This document shows positions 1 to 6,666 of a stretch of DNA of 64,000 bases, one piece after another (the first letter of the stretch is position 1; each line of letters begins with the position of its first letter). This stretch comes from SHLQ01 sp033344795 (GTDB taxonomy: Bacteria; Actinomycetota; Acidimicrobiia; Acidimicrobiales; SHLQ01). The DNA lies in contig JAWPMS010000001.1 of NCBI GenBank assembly GCA_033344795.1, positions 4,340,001 through 4,404,000 of the forward strand, read 5' to 3'. The notes below the pieces were generated by a model. That model saw only the letters and a program-made list of their open reading frames with translations. It had not been told where the DNA came from and did not search any database. The position numbers were made by a program, and so were the translations under genes.

Positions 1-477
1 CGGTTCAGCGTCGGCGATCGACGGAGATACGCCGTCGTCCAGCAACATGGTCAGGTGGTCCGCCCATTGGTGATAGCCGCCGGCGTTGTCGATGATGGTG
101 TCTGGGTCATCACTCTCAATCTCAACTGTCAGTTCGAGAAGGCACCCCTCGCCTCCTCGGGTGAGCTCAAAGCGAACCCTTGATCCATGCCACACCCACT
201 CGAAGACGTTGGGCGGGTCCCATTCTGAAATCACGGCGGTGCCGGCGTCGGGGTCAAGGCCCTTCTTCTCAACGAGGTCTGGCCAGAACACCATGCTGAC
301 CGTGGCGCCTGCGGAGCGCACCCCGATCATGTCCACTGGCAGCCATGATTTCATGTGTTCGGACTCGGTCAGAGCCTGCCAGACCTTCTCCGGATGATGG
401 GCAAGCGATCTTTGGAACCTGAGGACGGTGTGGTTGCCATGTCGCTCGATGCTGCCGAGCTGCGAATCTGGGGTCAT
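1..477 (-). CDS. SRPBCC/AHSA1-domain protein, C-terminus cut by window edge
   Basis: The frame opens with ATG at 477 and stays open through base 1, so the C-terminus lies outside the window; 159 residues are visible. The early segment HHPEKVWQALTES followed by LPVDMIG is the usual N-terminal helix-loop of the AHSA1/START-like (SRPBCC) ligand-binding fold, and the later segments EWDPPNVFEWVW and LTVEIES fit its strands. The start codon overlaps the stop of the ArsR gene upstream (ATGA at 477-474), so the two are almost certainly co-translated. ArsR-SRPBCC pairs are common in actinobacteria; the ligand is usually unknown, and nothing here identifies it. Confidence 0.85.
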   Translation of the reverse strand, partial: MTPDSQLGSIERHGNHTVLRFQRSLAHHPEKVWQALTESEHMKSWLPVDMIGVRSAGATVSMVFWPDLVEKKGLDPDAGTAVISEWDPPNVFEWVWHGSRVRFELTRGGEGCLLELTVEIESDDPDTIIDNAGGYHQWADHLTMLLDDGVSPSIADAEP

Positions 478-782
478 GTGTCCTCCATGTCGTCGAGATG
501 GCTCTCGAGTGCATCGAGGCGGCCGGCCCATGTCGCTCGATAGGGCTCTAGCCATCGGGCAAATTCGGCAAACTGCTCAGGCTGCAGCCGGTACATCCGT
601 CGTTGGGCGACGGGTTCGGCTGCAACGAATCCGCCCGTTCGCAGCACCTTGAGGTGCTTCGAAACCGTTGGTTGGCTGAGCGGGAGTTCATCCACCAACT
701 CGCCGACCGACCGGTTCCCGTCCAAGAGAGCTGACAGGATCGCTCGCCGGTTTGGTTCCGCGATCACTTCGAAGAGATCCAT
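474..782 (-). CDS. ArsR-family winged-helix regulator
   Basis: A 102-residue HTH protein starting MDLFEVIAEPNRRAIL, the standard N-terminus of small ArsR regulators. The recognition region LSQPTVSKHLKVLRTGGFV (about residues 37-55) is typical, followed by a wing with RRMYRL. No metal-binding Cys/His cluster of the ArsR/SmtB alpha3 type is seen, so it probably belongs to the branch that senses something other than metal. I chose ATG 782 over the GTG at 818 because 818 falls in the predicted -35 box, and 782 lies 6 nt after a -10 box, as expected for a leaderless mRNA. It is translationally coupled to the SRPBCC gene and probably represses the pair. Confidence 0.88.
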   Translation of the reverse strand: MDLFEVIAEPNRRAILSALLDGNRSVGELVDELPLSQPTVSKHLKVLRTGGFVAAEPVAQRRMYRLQPEQFAEFARWLEPYRATWAGRLDALESHLDDMEDT

Positions 783-818
783 ACTTCCAATATGCTCAGC
801 TAGCAATATACGTGTCAA
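783..818 (-). promoter_or_regulatory. Predicted promoter of the ArsR-SRPBCC pair
   Basis: On the minus strand, TTGACA (818-813) and CATATT (794-789) are separated by 18 nt, and the ATG follows the -10 box by 6 nt. The imperfect inverted repeat AATATGC...GCAATAT (789-809) overlaps the promoter and could be the ArsR operator. Prediction only. Confidence 0.5.
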
Positions 819-896
819 GGCATATTAATCGATGACCCCAACAGCCAACACTGCAAGACCCTGGTCGACCAGCGCGGCAAGTAGCCAGACCGGCGC

Positions 897-1901
897 CTAA
901 CGACCGAGCAGAGCCTCTGCATTCGAGACGAGAATTGCGTCTTTCTCCACGTCGGTCAGCTCGGGGAGACCGCGTATCCACCGGACCGGATCCGCCAATT
1001 CCATTGGAGCCGGGTGATCGGTGCCTAACACGACGCGGTCATGCCCAACGCGGTCAATGAGGAACCTCAGCAGCTCTCCGCTGTAGGTGATGCAGTCGTA
1101 GTGGAACCGGTCGAGGTAGTCCGACGGGGCGTTTTGCAGGTCGTAGAGTTCGCCCGGTGCTCGCTCGAACCGAGGCGTGAGCGGCTCATGGTCATCGGCG
1201 CGATCCAGCGCGCCACACGCCTTGTCCATGCGCACGGAACCGAAGCACGTATACCCGCCACCATGGGCCAAGAGCGGCTTGAGGTCGGGGCAGTAATCCA
1301 TGACTCCACCGAAGACGAGTGCAGCGAAGGTCATTGCACGCTCGGTCGGGTAGCCAATCGCATTCCCGAGCCGGTACCGGTCGGTGCGTGCGTCCACGAC
1401 TGTGGGGCCACCCTGGTGGAAGAAGAGAATCGCACCCATCTCCTCCGCCGCCTTGAAGAACGGAAGAAAGTGCGGTTCGTCATAGGTCTGCCCGGCAACC
1501 GAGTCGCTCATCATCACGCCGCTCAAGCCAAGTTCGTTGATCATCCGATCGAGCTCGGCGATCGCCGACGGAACGTCCTGCATCGGTGCGATGCCCATGC
1601 CCGCAAAGCGTTCTGGGTAGTCATTCACCATCTCAGCCATCTCGTTGTTACATTCCCGATGGATCTGCGTGGTGACCTCGAGGTCATTGCCGTATTGGTA
1701 GAAGCCGACGTTTGGCGTCACCACCTGCATGTCGACGCCTGCTGCATCCATTGCGGCAAGGCGGACGTCGACACCCGCGGCAAAGTTCCCCAAATGCAGC
1801 TGGCCCTGCTCGGACGGTAATCCGTACCAAGATCCCTCTTTTTCGATGGCGCGTTTGAAGCGCTCGGGCGTGACGTGGGCGTGCATATCGATGACCGGCA
1901 T
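897..1901 (-). CDS. Amidohydrolase family 2 (ACMSD-like) metal hydrolase/decarboxylase
   Basis: A 334-residue protein opening MPVIDMHAHVTPERF, where HxH is the first metal motif of the amidohydrolase-2 (PF04909) barrel. Later ligand positions are visible as LFFHQGG, LLAHGGG and VLGTDHPAP (the catalytic Asp region near the C-terminus). The family includes ACMSD, gamma-resorcylate decarboxylase and related carboxylic-acid decarboxylases or hydrolases; the substrate cannot be read from sequence. ATG 1901 is preferred to TTG 1910 because TAACAT lies 8 nt upstream, giving a probable leaderless start. The gene is about 130 bp downstream of the LacI regulator on the same strand, so this enzyme may belong to the LacI regulon. 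Confidence 0.85.
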   Translation of the reverse strand: MPVIDMHAHVTPERFKRAIEKEGSWYGLPSEQGQLHLGNFAAGVDVRLAAMDAAGVDMQVVTPNVGFYQYGNDLEVTTQIHRECNNEMAEMVNDYPERFAGMGIAPMQDVPSAIAELDRMINELGLSGVMMSDSVAGQTYDEPHFLPFFKAAEEMGAILFFHQGGPTVVDARTDRYRLGNAIGYPTERAMTFAALVFGGVMDYCPDLKPLLAHGGGYTCFGSVRMDKACGALDRADDHEPLTPRFERAPGELYDLQNAPSDYLDRFHYDCITYSGELLRFLIDRVGHDRVVLGTDHPAPMELADPVRWIRGLPELTDVEKDAILVSNAEALLGR

Positions 1902-2029
1902 AGTGTCCAATGTTAGGTGTAACGAGGGTCCGGAAGCTTTCCCCGAAGGTCGGAAGTTTCAGCGCTGACCTGACGCGCCAGTCGGCGAGCACCCAGTAGT
2001 GCCGCCCGATCGACGTCGTTCCGCCTCGA

Positions 2030-3073
2030 CTATCTAGTTGGCGGTTCGCCAGTCGACGCTCCCACGACGAGTTCGACCGGCAGCAAGATCCGCTGGTCGG
2101 TCTGGGAGGACTCATCGATGCGGCCGACGAGTGCTTTCGCAGCAGCGCGCCCCTTTGCGTCGACGTCTTGGCGAATCGTGGTGAGCGTCGGCGTCAGTCG
2201 GGCCGCCAGCTGCGAACCGTCAAAGCCGACGACTGAAATGTCATCGGGAGCATACAAACCGCGGCGCTGCCCCTCGCGCATCGCTCCTGCTGCAATGACA
2301 TCAGAGAAGCACAGAATCCCTGTGATCTGTGGTGATTCATCGAGAAGCAGACCGGCAGCAACAGCTCCGCCATCAGCGTCGAACAGGTTGGCCTCGCACA
2401 CCGTGGGTACGATTCCTGCATCGGCGAGGACCTCGTGCCAACCTTCGAGGCGCGCCAAGCTCGTGGAACTATGAGTGTCCAGCGCATCCGTGGTCAAGCG
2501 GGTCGGGCCCCGTCCGCCACTAGCGATTATGCCCACGTTTCGGTGGCCAAGGTGAACGAGGTGTTCAGCCGCTGCCCGCGCTCCGCCGCGATCGTCGACA
2601 TTGATGTTGTCGAAGCCATCCCTGGCCGAGTGGTCGACAAACACCAAAGGCAGTCGACGTTGGATGAGCCAGTCAAGTGCCAAGGCGTCGTCTTGGCACA
2701 GATAGACGATGGCGCCATCGAGCGCCACATCACGGGCCGGAATGAAGTCGCCCTCGGCTGCCGACGTCAGCAGGGTCAGAGCCAACCCGCTCGGTTCGAG
2801 CTCGGACGCCAACGCGCCCACGAAGCGAGCGGCACCCTCGTCCTGAAACGCCCAGGTCAATGATTCGGAGAAAAAGCCGACCGTGCCGGCTCTTCCGCTT
2901 GCCAGCCCGCGGGCAGCCGGGTTCGGCCCCGGGTAGCCAAGTTCGGCTGCAGTGTCGAGAATGCGCGTTCGAAGCCCGTCGGAGAGCTGGTCAGGTCTCG
3001 AATACGCGTTCGATACCGTCATCCGACTGACTCCGAGCCGGTCGGCAATTGTCTGCAGGGTCACTTGGGCCAC
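2030..3073 (-). CDS. LacI-family transcriptional regulator
   Basis: A 347-residue LacI/GalR repressor starting at GTG 3073. The N-terminal HTH (VTLQTIADRLGVSRMTVSNAYSRP, split around residues 4-27) is followed by the hinge and a periplasmic-binding-protein-like effector domain with the typical GFFSES, VDHSARDGFDNINVDD, HLGHRNVGIIAS and PDDISVVGFDGS segments. The usual effector is a sugar, but the effector of this copy is unknown. It lies 7 bp downstream of a small gene on the same strand, and the operon promoter carries two ACCGGT-core palindromes of the kind many LacI proteins bind, so autoregulation is likely. Confidence 0.93.
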   Translation of the reverse strand: MAQVTLQTIADRLGVSRMTVSNAYSRPDQLSDGLRTRILDTAAELGYPGPNPAARGLASGRAGTVGFFSESLTWAFQDEGAARFVGALASELEPSGLALTLLTSAAEGDFIPARDVALDGAIVYLCQDDALALDWLIQRRLPLVFVDHSARDGFDNINVDDRGGARAAAEHLVHLGHRNVGIIASGGRGPTRLTTDALDTHSSTSLARLEGWHEVLADAGIVPTVCEANLFDADGGAVAAGLLLDESPQITGILCFSDVIAAGAMREGQRRGLYAPDDISVVGFDGSQLAARLTPTLTTIRQDVDAKGRAAAKALVGRIDESSQTDQRILLPVELVVGASTGEPPTR

Positions 3074-3080
3074 TCATGAA

Positions 3081-3356
3081 TCATGGCTTCCGACGCAGGG
3101 CGTGCCAAGGATCCTCCAGTTGCACCGGGCCGGGAGTGCTCGCTGCAGCGCTGGTATTGAGTTGCGGCACGACGCGATCGCCGGCGATACGGCCTCTCAT
3201 TGAGATCCAAACTGCACGAAGCTTTGGGCGAACTATTGGTCGTCGAGCTTCGCGAATCGGGAGAATTGGCGCGTTGGGAAGCGCACTGAACGCGAGATCG
3301 TCGCGCCGTGAGCTCTCCAAAGCCGCCCTCGCCGTGAGGCAGTGAATCGGTTCCAT
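3081..3356 (-). CDS. Small basic hypothetical protein at head of LacI operon
   Basis: A 91-residue frame starting MEPIHCLTARAALESSRRDD and ending WHALRRKP, rich in Arg, with no recognised domain. It is called a gene because of its context: a good sigma70-type promoter lies about 30-60 bp upstream, GAAAGG stands 8 nt before ATG 3356, and the stop is only 7 bp before the LacI GTG. An in-frame GTG at 3365 is a weaker alternative start. No protein family is recognised and codon bias is not strong, so it could instead be a leader region. If it is not real, 3074-3506 is a non-coding leader plus promoter. Confidence 0.42.
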   Translation of the reverse strand: MEPIHCLTARAALESSRRDDLAFSALPNAPILPIREARRPIVRPKLRAVWISMRGRIAGDRVVPQLNTSAAASTPGPVQLEDPWHALRRKP

Positions 3357-3379
3357 TTCCCGCACCTTTCAATCGTCTG

Positions 3380-3415
3380 TACCGGTATAGTAGCGGAGCC
3401 TTCTATACCGGTCAA
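3380..3415 (-). promoter_or_regulatory. Promoter with paired LacI-type operators
   Basis: Reading the minus strand, TTGACC (3415-3410), a 17-nt spacer and TACTAT (3392-3387) form a strong promoter. Ten-base arms ACCGGTATAG (3381-3390) and CTATACCGGT (3403-3412) form a perfect inverted repeat over it. Each arm holds an ACCGGT core with the central CpG typical of LacI-family operators: one core lies over the -35 side and one just after the -10, with centres 26 bp apart. The LacI gene encoded by this same operon is the obvious ligand. Confidence 0.65.
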
Positions 3416-3506
3416 GAGAGAGGTATCGTGTGCATGATTCGCGGGCACCCGAGGGATCCCTCCGCAGGTATGTGGAAGGGCGCGTGGAGCTCTTTGCGCC
3501 AGCGAC

Positions 3507-3863
3507 TCAGGGCTGTTTCCAGCCGCACCACGATTGGATGACGGCCGCCAGCTCGTCCGCTCCGGAGCGAACATCGTCGACGTCTCGGAACCGCATCGTT
3601 CGGACCAGCTTGCCATCGCCCTCGAGGCGAGGATGAGATCCCGGGATCTCTGCTCCTCGGTGAAACATCAGACTGATGAGCTTCTTCGATGGGTTGAAGC
3701 TCACGATATTGCCCTCGTACATGAACGTCGGCGTCTTCCACTTGACGCATTCGGTAATGCGTTCATCGGCGCCGAGGATGACATCGCGAGCGACACGCAT
3801 CGCATCGTCGAGCGGATGATCGCGATCGGCCAACCACTTCTCGACGTCGGGCGAGTAGTTCAT
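3507..3863 (-). CDS. DUF1801-domain protein
   Basis: A 118-residue protein with the DUF1801 (YdhG/YdeI-like) signature: an N-terminal helix ending in DVILGADERITECVKWKTPTF, then strands MYEGNIVSF and LISLMFHRG, and a C-terminal segment MRFRDVDDVRSGADELAAVI. The family is widespread in actinobacteria and has no settled biochemical role. A predicted leaderless start is supported by TAGGTC about 7 nt before the ATG. It diverges from the ArsR gene at 3942, sharing a 78-bp control region. Confidence 0.85.
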   Translation of the reverse strand: MNYSPDVEKWLADRDHPLDDAMRVARDVILGADERITECVKWKTPTFMYEGNIVSFNPSKKLISLMFHRGAEIPGSHPRLEGDGKLVRTMRFRDVDDVRSGADELAAVIQSWCGWKQP

Positions 3864-3941
3864 CAGCTCGACCTAGATCGCCAGGAGCATGTTGCAAGAC
3901 ATGCGTAAATCCTTATATGCGAGTTTGCTAAAGTCAAGAGT

Positions 3942-4244
3942 ATGGTTGATCCGATCGACGCAATCGCCCACCCCGGGCGCCGAGCGATGCTGCGACTCGT
4001 CATCGACGATGAGTACCCGGCTGGAGAGCTAGCCGAGCGCATTGGCATGTCGCAGCCAGCGACCAGCCAGCACCTCAAGATATTGCGAGATGCCGGTCTG
4101 GTCACCGTTCGAGTCGACGGACCTCGCCGGCTCTACCGAGTCGATCTACACGGCCTCGAGCGCCTCCGTTCTGAGCTCGACGGTTTCTGGGAACCCTCGC
4201 TGCAGGCCCTCAAACTGGCCGCGGAACGAGGCGATTGGCCATGA
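3942..4244 (+). CDS. ArsR-family winged-helix regulator
   Basis: A 100-residue ArsR protein starting MVDPIDAIAHPGRRAMLRL. The recognition helix is MSQPATSQHLKILRDAGLV and the wing is GPRRLYRVD. No Cys cluster for metal sensing is present. TAAAGT lies 7 nt before the ATG, giving a predicted leaderless start. Its stop overlaps the ATG of the SRPBCC gene at 4241 (ATGA), forming the second ArsR-SRPBCC cassette of the window. Confidence 0.9.
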   Translation: MVDPIDAIAHPGRRAMLRLVIDDEYPAGELAERIGMSQPATSQHLKILRDAGLVTVRVDGPRRLYRVDLHGLERLRSELDGFWEPSLQALKLAAERGDWP

Positions 4245-4645
4245 CCGATCTTCGCTACGAGATCACGATTCGTGCCTCCGTCGATGTTGTCTACCGACAC
4301 CTGACCGAGCGAGAGGGACTGCTTCGCTGGATCGGCGTTGAAGCCAGCGCCCAGCCAGAGCCTGGCGGAGAGCTGACCTGGACGCACGAGAACGGCGCCA
4401 CGATGATCGGACGGTTCATCGAACTCGAGCCGCCGAGCCGAGTTGTGTTCGCATACGGGTGGAAGGACGACCTGATGGGCGTGCCCCCGGAATCGACGAC
4501 CGTCGAGATCCACCTGCACGAGGAGGCGACACACACCCTGTTGCGCCTCACCCACAGAGGGCTGAGCGACGACAACGCCAACGACCACGAGACCGGCTGG
4601 GACTATTTCCTGACCAAGCTCGACAAACACCTCAGCCTCCCGTGA
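4241..4645 (+). CDS. SRPBCC/AHSA1-domain protein
   Basis: A 134-residue AHSA1-like protein. The opening LRYEITIRASVDVVYRHLTE and the glycine turn of PGGELTWTHENGATMIGRF are characteristic, followed by the strands LEPPSRVVFAYGW and TVEIHLHEE and the final helix GWDYFLTKLDKHLS. Start ATG 4241 is fixed by the four-base overlap with the ArsR gene. The 3' end overlaps the convergent WYL regulator by 14 bp. It is presumably the effector or ligand-handling partner of the ArsR protein; the ligand is unknown. Confidence 0.9.
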   Translation: MTDLRYEITIRASVDVVYRHLTEREGLLRWIGVEASAQPEPGGELTWTHENGATMIGRFIELEPPSRVVFAYGWKDDLMGVPPESTTVEIHLHEEATHTLLRLTHRGLSDDNANDHETGWDYFLTKLDKHLSLP

Positions 4646-5597
4646 GGCGGTCGGCAAGTAGGCGGACGGCGTCAGCGACATCGGTTGGTTCGATCACGTT
4701 CGTCGGCCCGGTCAGGGCGATATGTGCGATCGTAAGTACGAGCCAGTCGATGTGCTCTGTCCGGAGGCTGACCACGCATCGATGCGGTTCAGTTTCGAGC
4801 AGGGTGTGATCGGTCCAACGCAACACCTCTTCGAAGCTCGCGTAGGGCGCATCAACGGCGACCAGCGCCTCTATCTCACGCGGTATCGCCGAGATTGACG
4901 CGGCGACGAAGTCGGCGGCGTCGCCTCCCGGGATCTCCCGAGGAGTAAACCGTTTGCCGGCTCGAGCGGCGTTGCCGAGACGGTCGAGCCGGAACGTGCG
5001 CCAGTCATCCCGGCGAACGTCCCAGGCCACGAGGTACCAGCGGCGGCCGGCGGTGACCATCTGGTGGGGTTCGACAAGGCGACGGCTGTCCTCGCCGTCG
5101 CGACGTCGATAGTCGAAGCGCACCTCCTCGTGGTCGCGACATGCGCTGGCGAGTACGGCCAGGGCGTCGGAGTCGATCACCGCCGTCTCGCTCGGTGACC
5201 AGCGCATCGCGGTGATGCTCGAGTCGAGGGCGGACACTCGTCGACGAAGCTGGTCCGGCAGGAGTTGTTCGATCTTGGCGAGGGCTCGTAGCGACGTCTC
5301 TTCGATTCCGCTGATGGCCGCACCGGCCGCCGACCGCAACCCGACGGCTACGGCGACCGCTTCGTCGTCGTCGAGTAACAGCGGCGGCAAATGCGCTCCG
5401 GCAGCGAGCCGGTAGCCGCCTTCGGCTCCGGGCGTCGCGTCGACCGGGTACCCGAGTTCACGCAAGCGGTCGACGTCTCGGCGCACGGTTCGTTCGGTGA
5501 CCTCGAGGCGCTCGGCGAGTTCAGAGCCGCGCCACATTCGGTGGGTTTGCAGCAGCGAGAGCAGCTGTAGGGCCCTTCCTGTTGGATCGTTTCGCAT
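4632..5597 (-). CDS. WYL-domain transcriptional regulator (YafY type)
   Basis: A 321-residue regulator with three parts: an N-terminal HTH_11 winged helix (LLQTHRMWRGSELAERLEV, TERTVRRDVDRLRELGYPV, residues 13-52), a central WYL domain with the motif RRWYLVAWD near residue 195 and nearby EPHQMV, and a C-terminal WCX segment. WYL domains bind nucleic acid or other ligands and control DNA repair, phage defence and catabolism in different proteins. It is divergent from the hydrolase at 5683; an inverted repeat sits between them and probably serves both genes. Confidence 0.92.
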   Translation of the reverse strand: MRNDPTGRALQLLSLLQTHRMWRGSELAERLEVTERTVRRDVDRLRELGYPVDATPGAEGGYRLAAGAHLPPLLLDDDEAVAVAVGLRSAAGAAISGIEETSLRALAKIEQLLPDQLRRRVSALDSSITAMRWSPSETAVIDSDALAVLASACRDHEEVRFDYRRRDGEDSRRLVEPHQMVTAGRRWYLVAWDVRRDDWRTFRLDRLGNAARAGKRFTPREIPGGDAADFVAASISAIPREIEALVAVDAPYASFEEVLRWTDHTLLETEPHRCVVSLRTEHIDWLVLTIAHIALTGPTNVIEPTDVADAVRLLADRLTGG

Positions 5598-5617
5598 CCT
5601 TCAAGCATTCCACACAC

Positions 5618-5638
5618 TGCGGACCGATTCTGTCCGCA
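5618..5638. promoter_or_regulatory. Inverted repeat between WYL regulator and hydrolase
   Basis: TGCGGAC (5618-5624), 7 nt, then GTCCGCA (5632-5638): perfect 7-bp arms in the 85-bp divergent intergenic region. It is the only clear dyad there, so it is the likely operator for the WYL regulator, controlling itself and the epoxide-hydrolase-like gene. Confidence 0.6.
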
Positions 5639-5682
5639 TTGGTACCTACGGTGATGAAACAAGCTACGCAAAGGACAATGAA

Positions 5683-6666
5683 ATGCTCACGCAAACCGAC
5701 TTTCCGACCCCGACCCTCATTCCGGTGAACGGTGTCGAACTCGAGGTCTTTGAAGCAGGACAAGAACATGCAGGAAACCCAATCGTGCTGTGCCACGGCT
5801 GGCCAGAACACGCGTTTTCTTGGCGTCATCAGATGCCCGGTCTTGCAGAGGCGGGCTTCCACGTCATCGTCCCGAACCAGCGCGGTTACGGCAACTCATC
5901 TCGCCCCACCGAAGTAGCTGAGTATGACATTGCACATCTGTCCGGCGACCTCGTGGCGCTCCTCGACCACTACGGATACGAAGATGCCACGTTTGTCGGA
6001 CATGACTGGGGTGCCGCCGTCGTGTGGGGACTGACCCTGTTGCACCCCGACCGTGTGAATCGAGTGATCAATCTGAGCCTGCCGTACCAAGAGCGCGGAG
6101 AAATGCCCTGGATCGAGATGATGGAATCCTTCCTCGGCGACGACTTCTACTTCGTCCACTTCAATCGGCAGCCAGGCGTCGCAGATGCCGTATTGGAGGA
6201 AAACACGTTCCAGTTCCTTCGCAACATGTACCGGAAGAACGTGCCTCTTTCAGAACCTCAGCCCGGTATGGCCATGATCAACCTCGCCAGAGACGAAGCT
6301 CCCCTCGGGGAGCCAATCATGAGCGATGGCGAATTGGACGTCTTCGTCTCCGCCTTCGAATCCTCCGGCTTCACCGGCAGCATCAACTGGTACCGAAACC
6401 TCGACCGAAACTGGCACTTGTTGGCAGACGTGAACCCAATCATCCAACAGCCCACGCTGATGATCTATGGCGCTCAGGACCCAATCGCCAAGTCTGAGAA
6501 CCTGCAAGATTTCGTTCCCAACGTGGAAGTCGTCACTCTCGACAGCGGTCATTGGATTCAGCAAGAGATGCCGGAAGAGACTACGCGAACCATTCTGGAT
6601 TGGTTGGAACAACCAGGTCGTGCGGCTACGCAGCTTTCGCGATCGGCTGATCGAACGCAACCGTAA
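5683..6666 (+). CDS. Alpha/beta hydrolase, epoxide hydrolase-like
   Basis: A 327-residue hydrolase. The oxyanion region HGWPEHAFSWR, the RGYGNSSRP segment, the nucleophile elbow GHDWGAAVVWG (Asp nucleophile) and the late SGHWIQQEMPEE with the catalytic His match the soluble epoxide hydrolase/haloalkane dehalogenase-like branch. An Asp nucleophile in HDWG is typical of epoxide hydrolases and some dehalogenases, so substrate assignment stays open. Start ATG 5683 is supported by AAGGACA 6 nt upstream. The 3' end overlaps the convergent lon gene by 41 bp. It is probably controlled by the divergent WYL protein through the dyad at 5618-5638. Confidence 0.9.
   Translation: MLTQTDFPTPTLIPVNGVELEVFEAGQEHAGNPIVLCHGWPEHAFSWRHQMPGLAEAGFHVIVPNQRGYGNSSRPTEVAEYDIAHLSGDLVALLDHYGYEDATFVGHDWGAAVVWGLTLLHPDRVNRVINLSLPYQERGEMPWIEMMESFLGDDFYFVHFNRQPGVADAVLEENTFQFLRNMYRKNVPLSEPQPGMAMINLARDEAPLGEPIMSDGELDVFVSAFESSGFTGSINWYRNLDRNWHLLADVNPIIQQPTLMIYGAQDPIAKSENLQDFVPNVEVVTLDSGHWIQQEMPEETTRTILDWLEQPGRAATQLSRSADRTQP

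Noticed and set aside
3074..3500. Decayed TetR or transposase gene in the LacI upstream region
   Set aside because: No frame in this stretch shows HTH or transposase motifs; a small coding frame with its own promoter explains it better.
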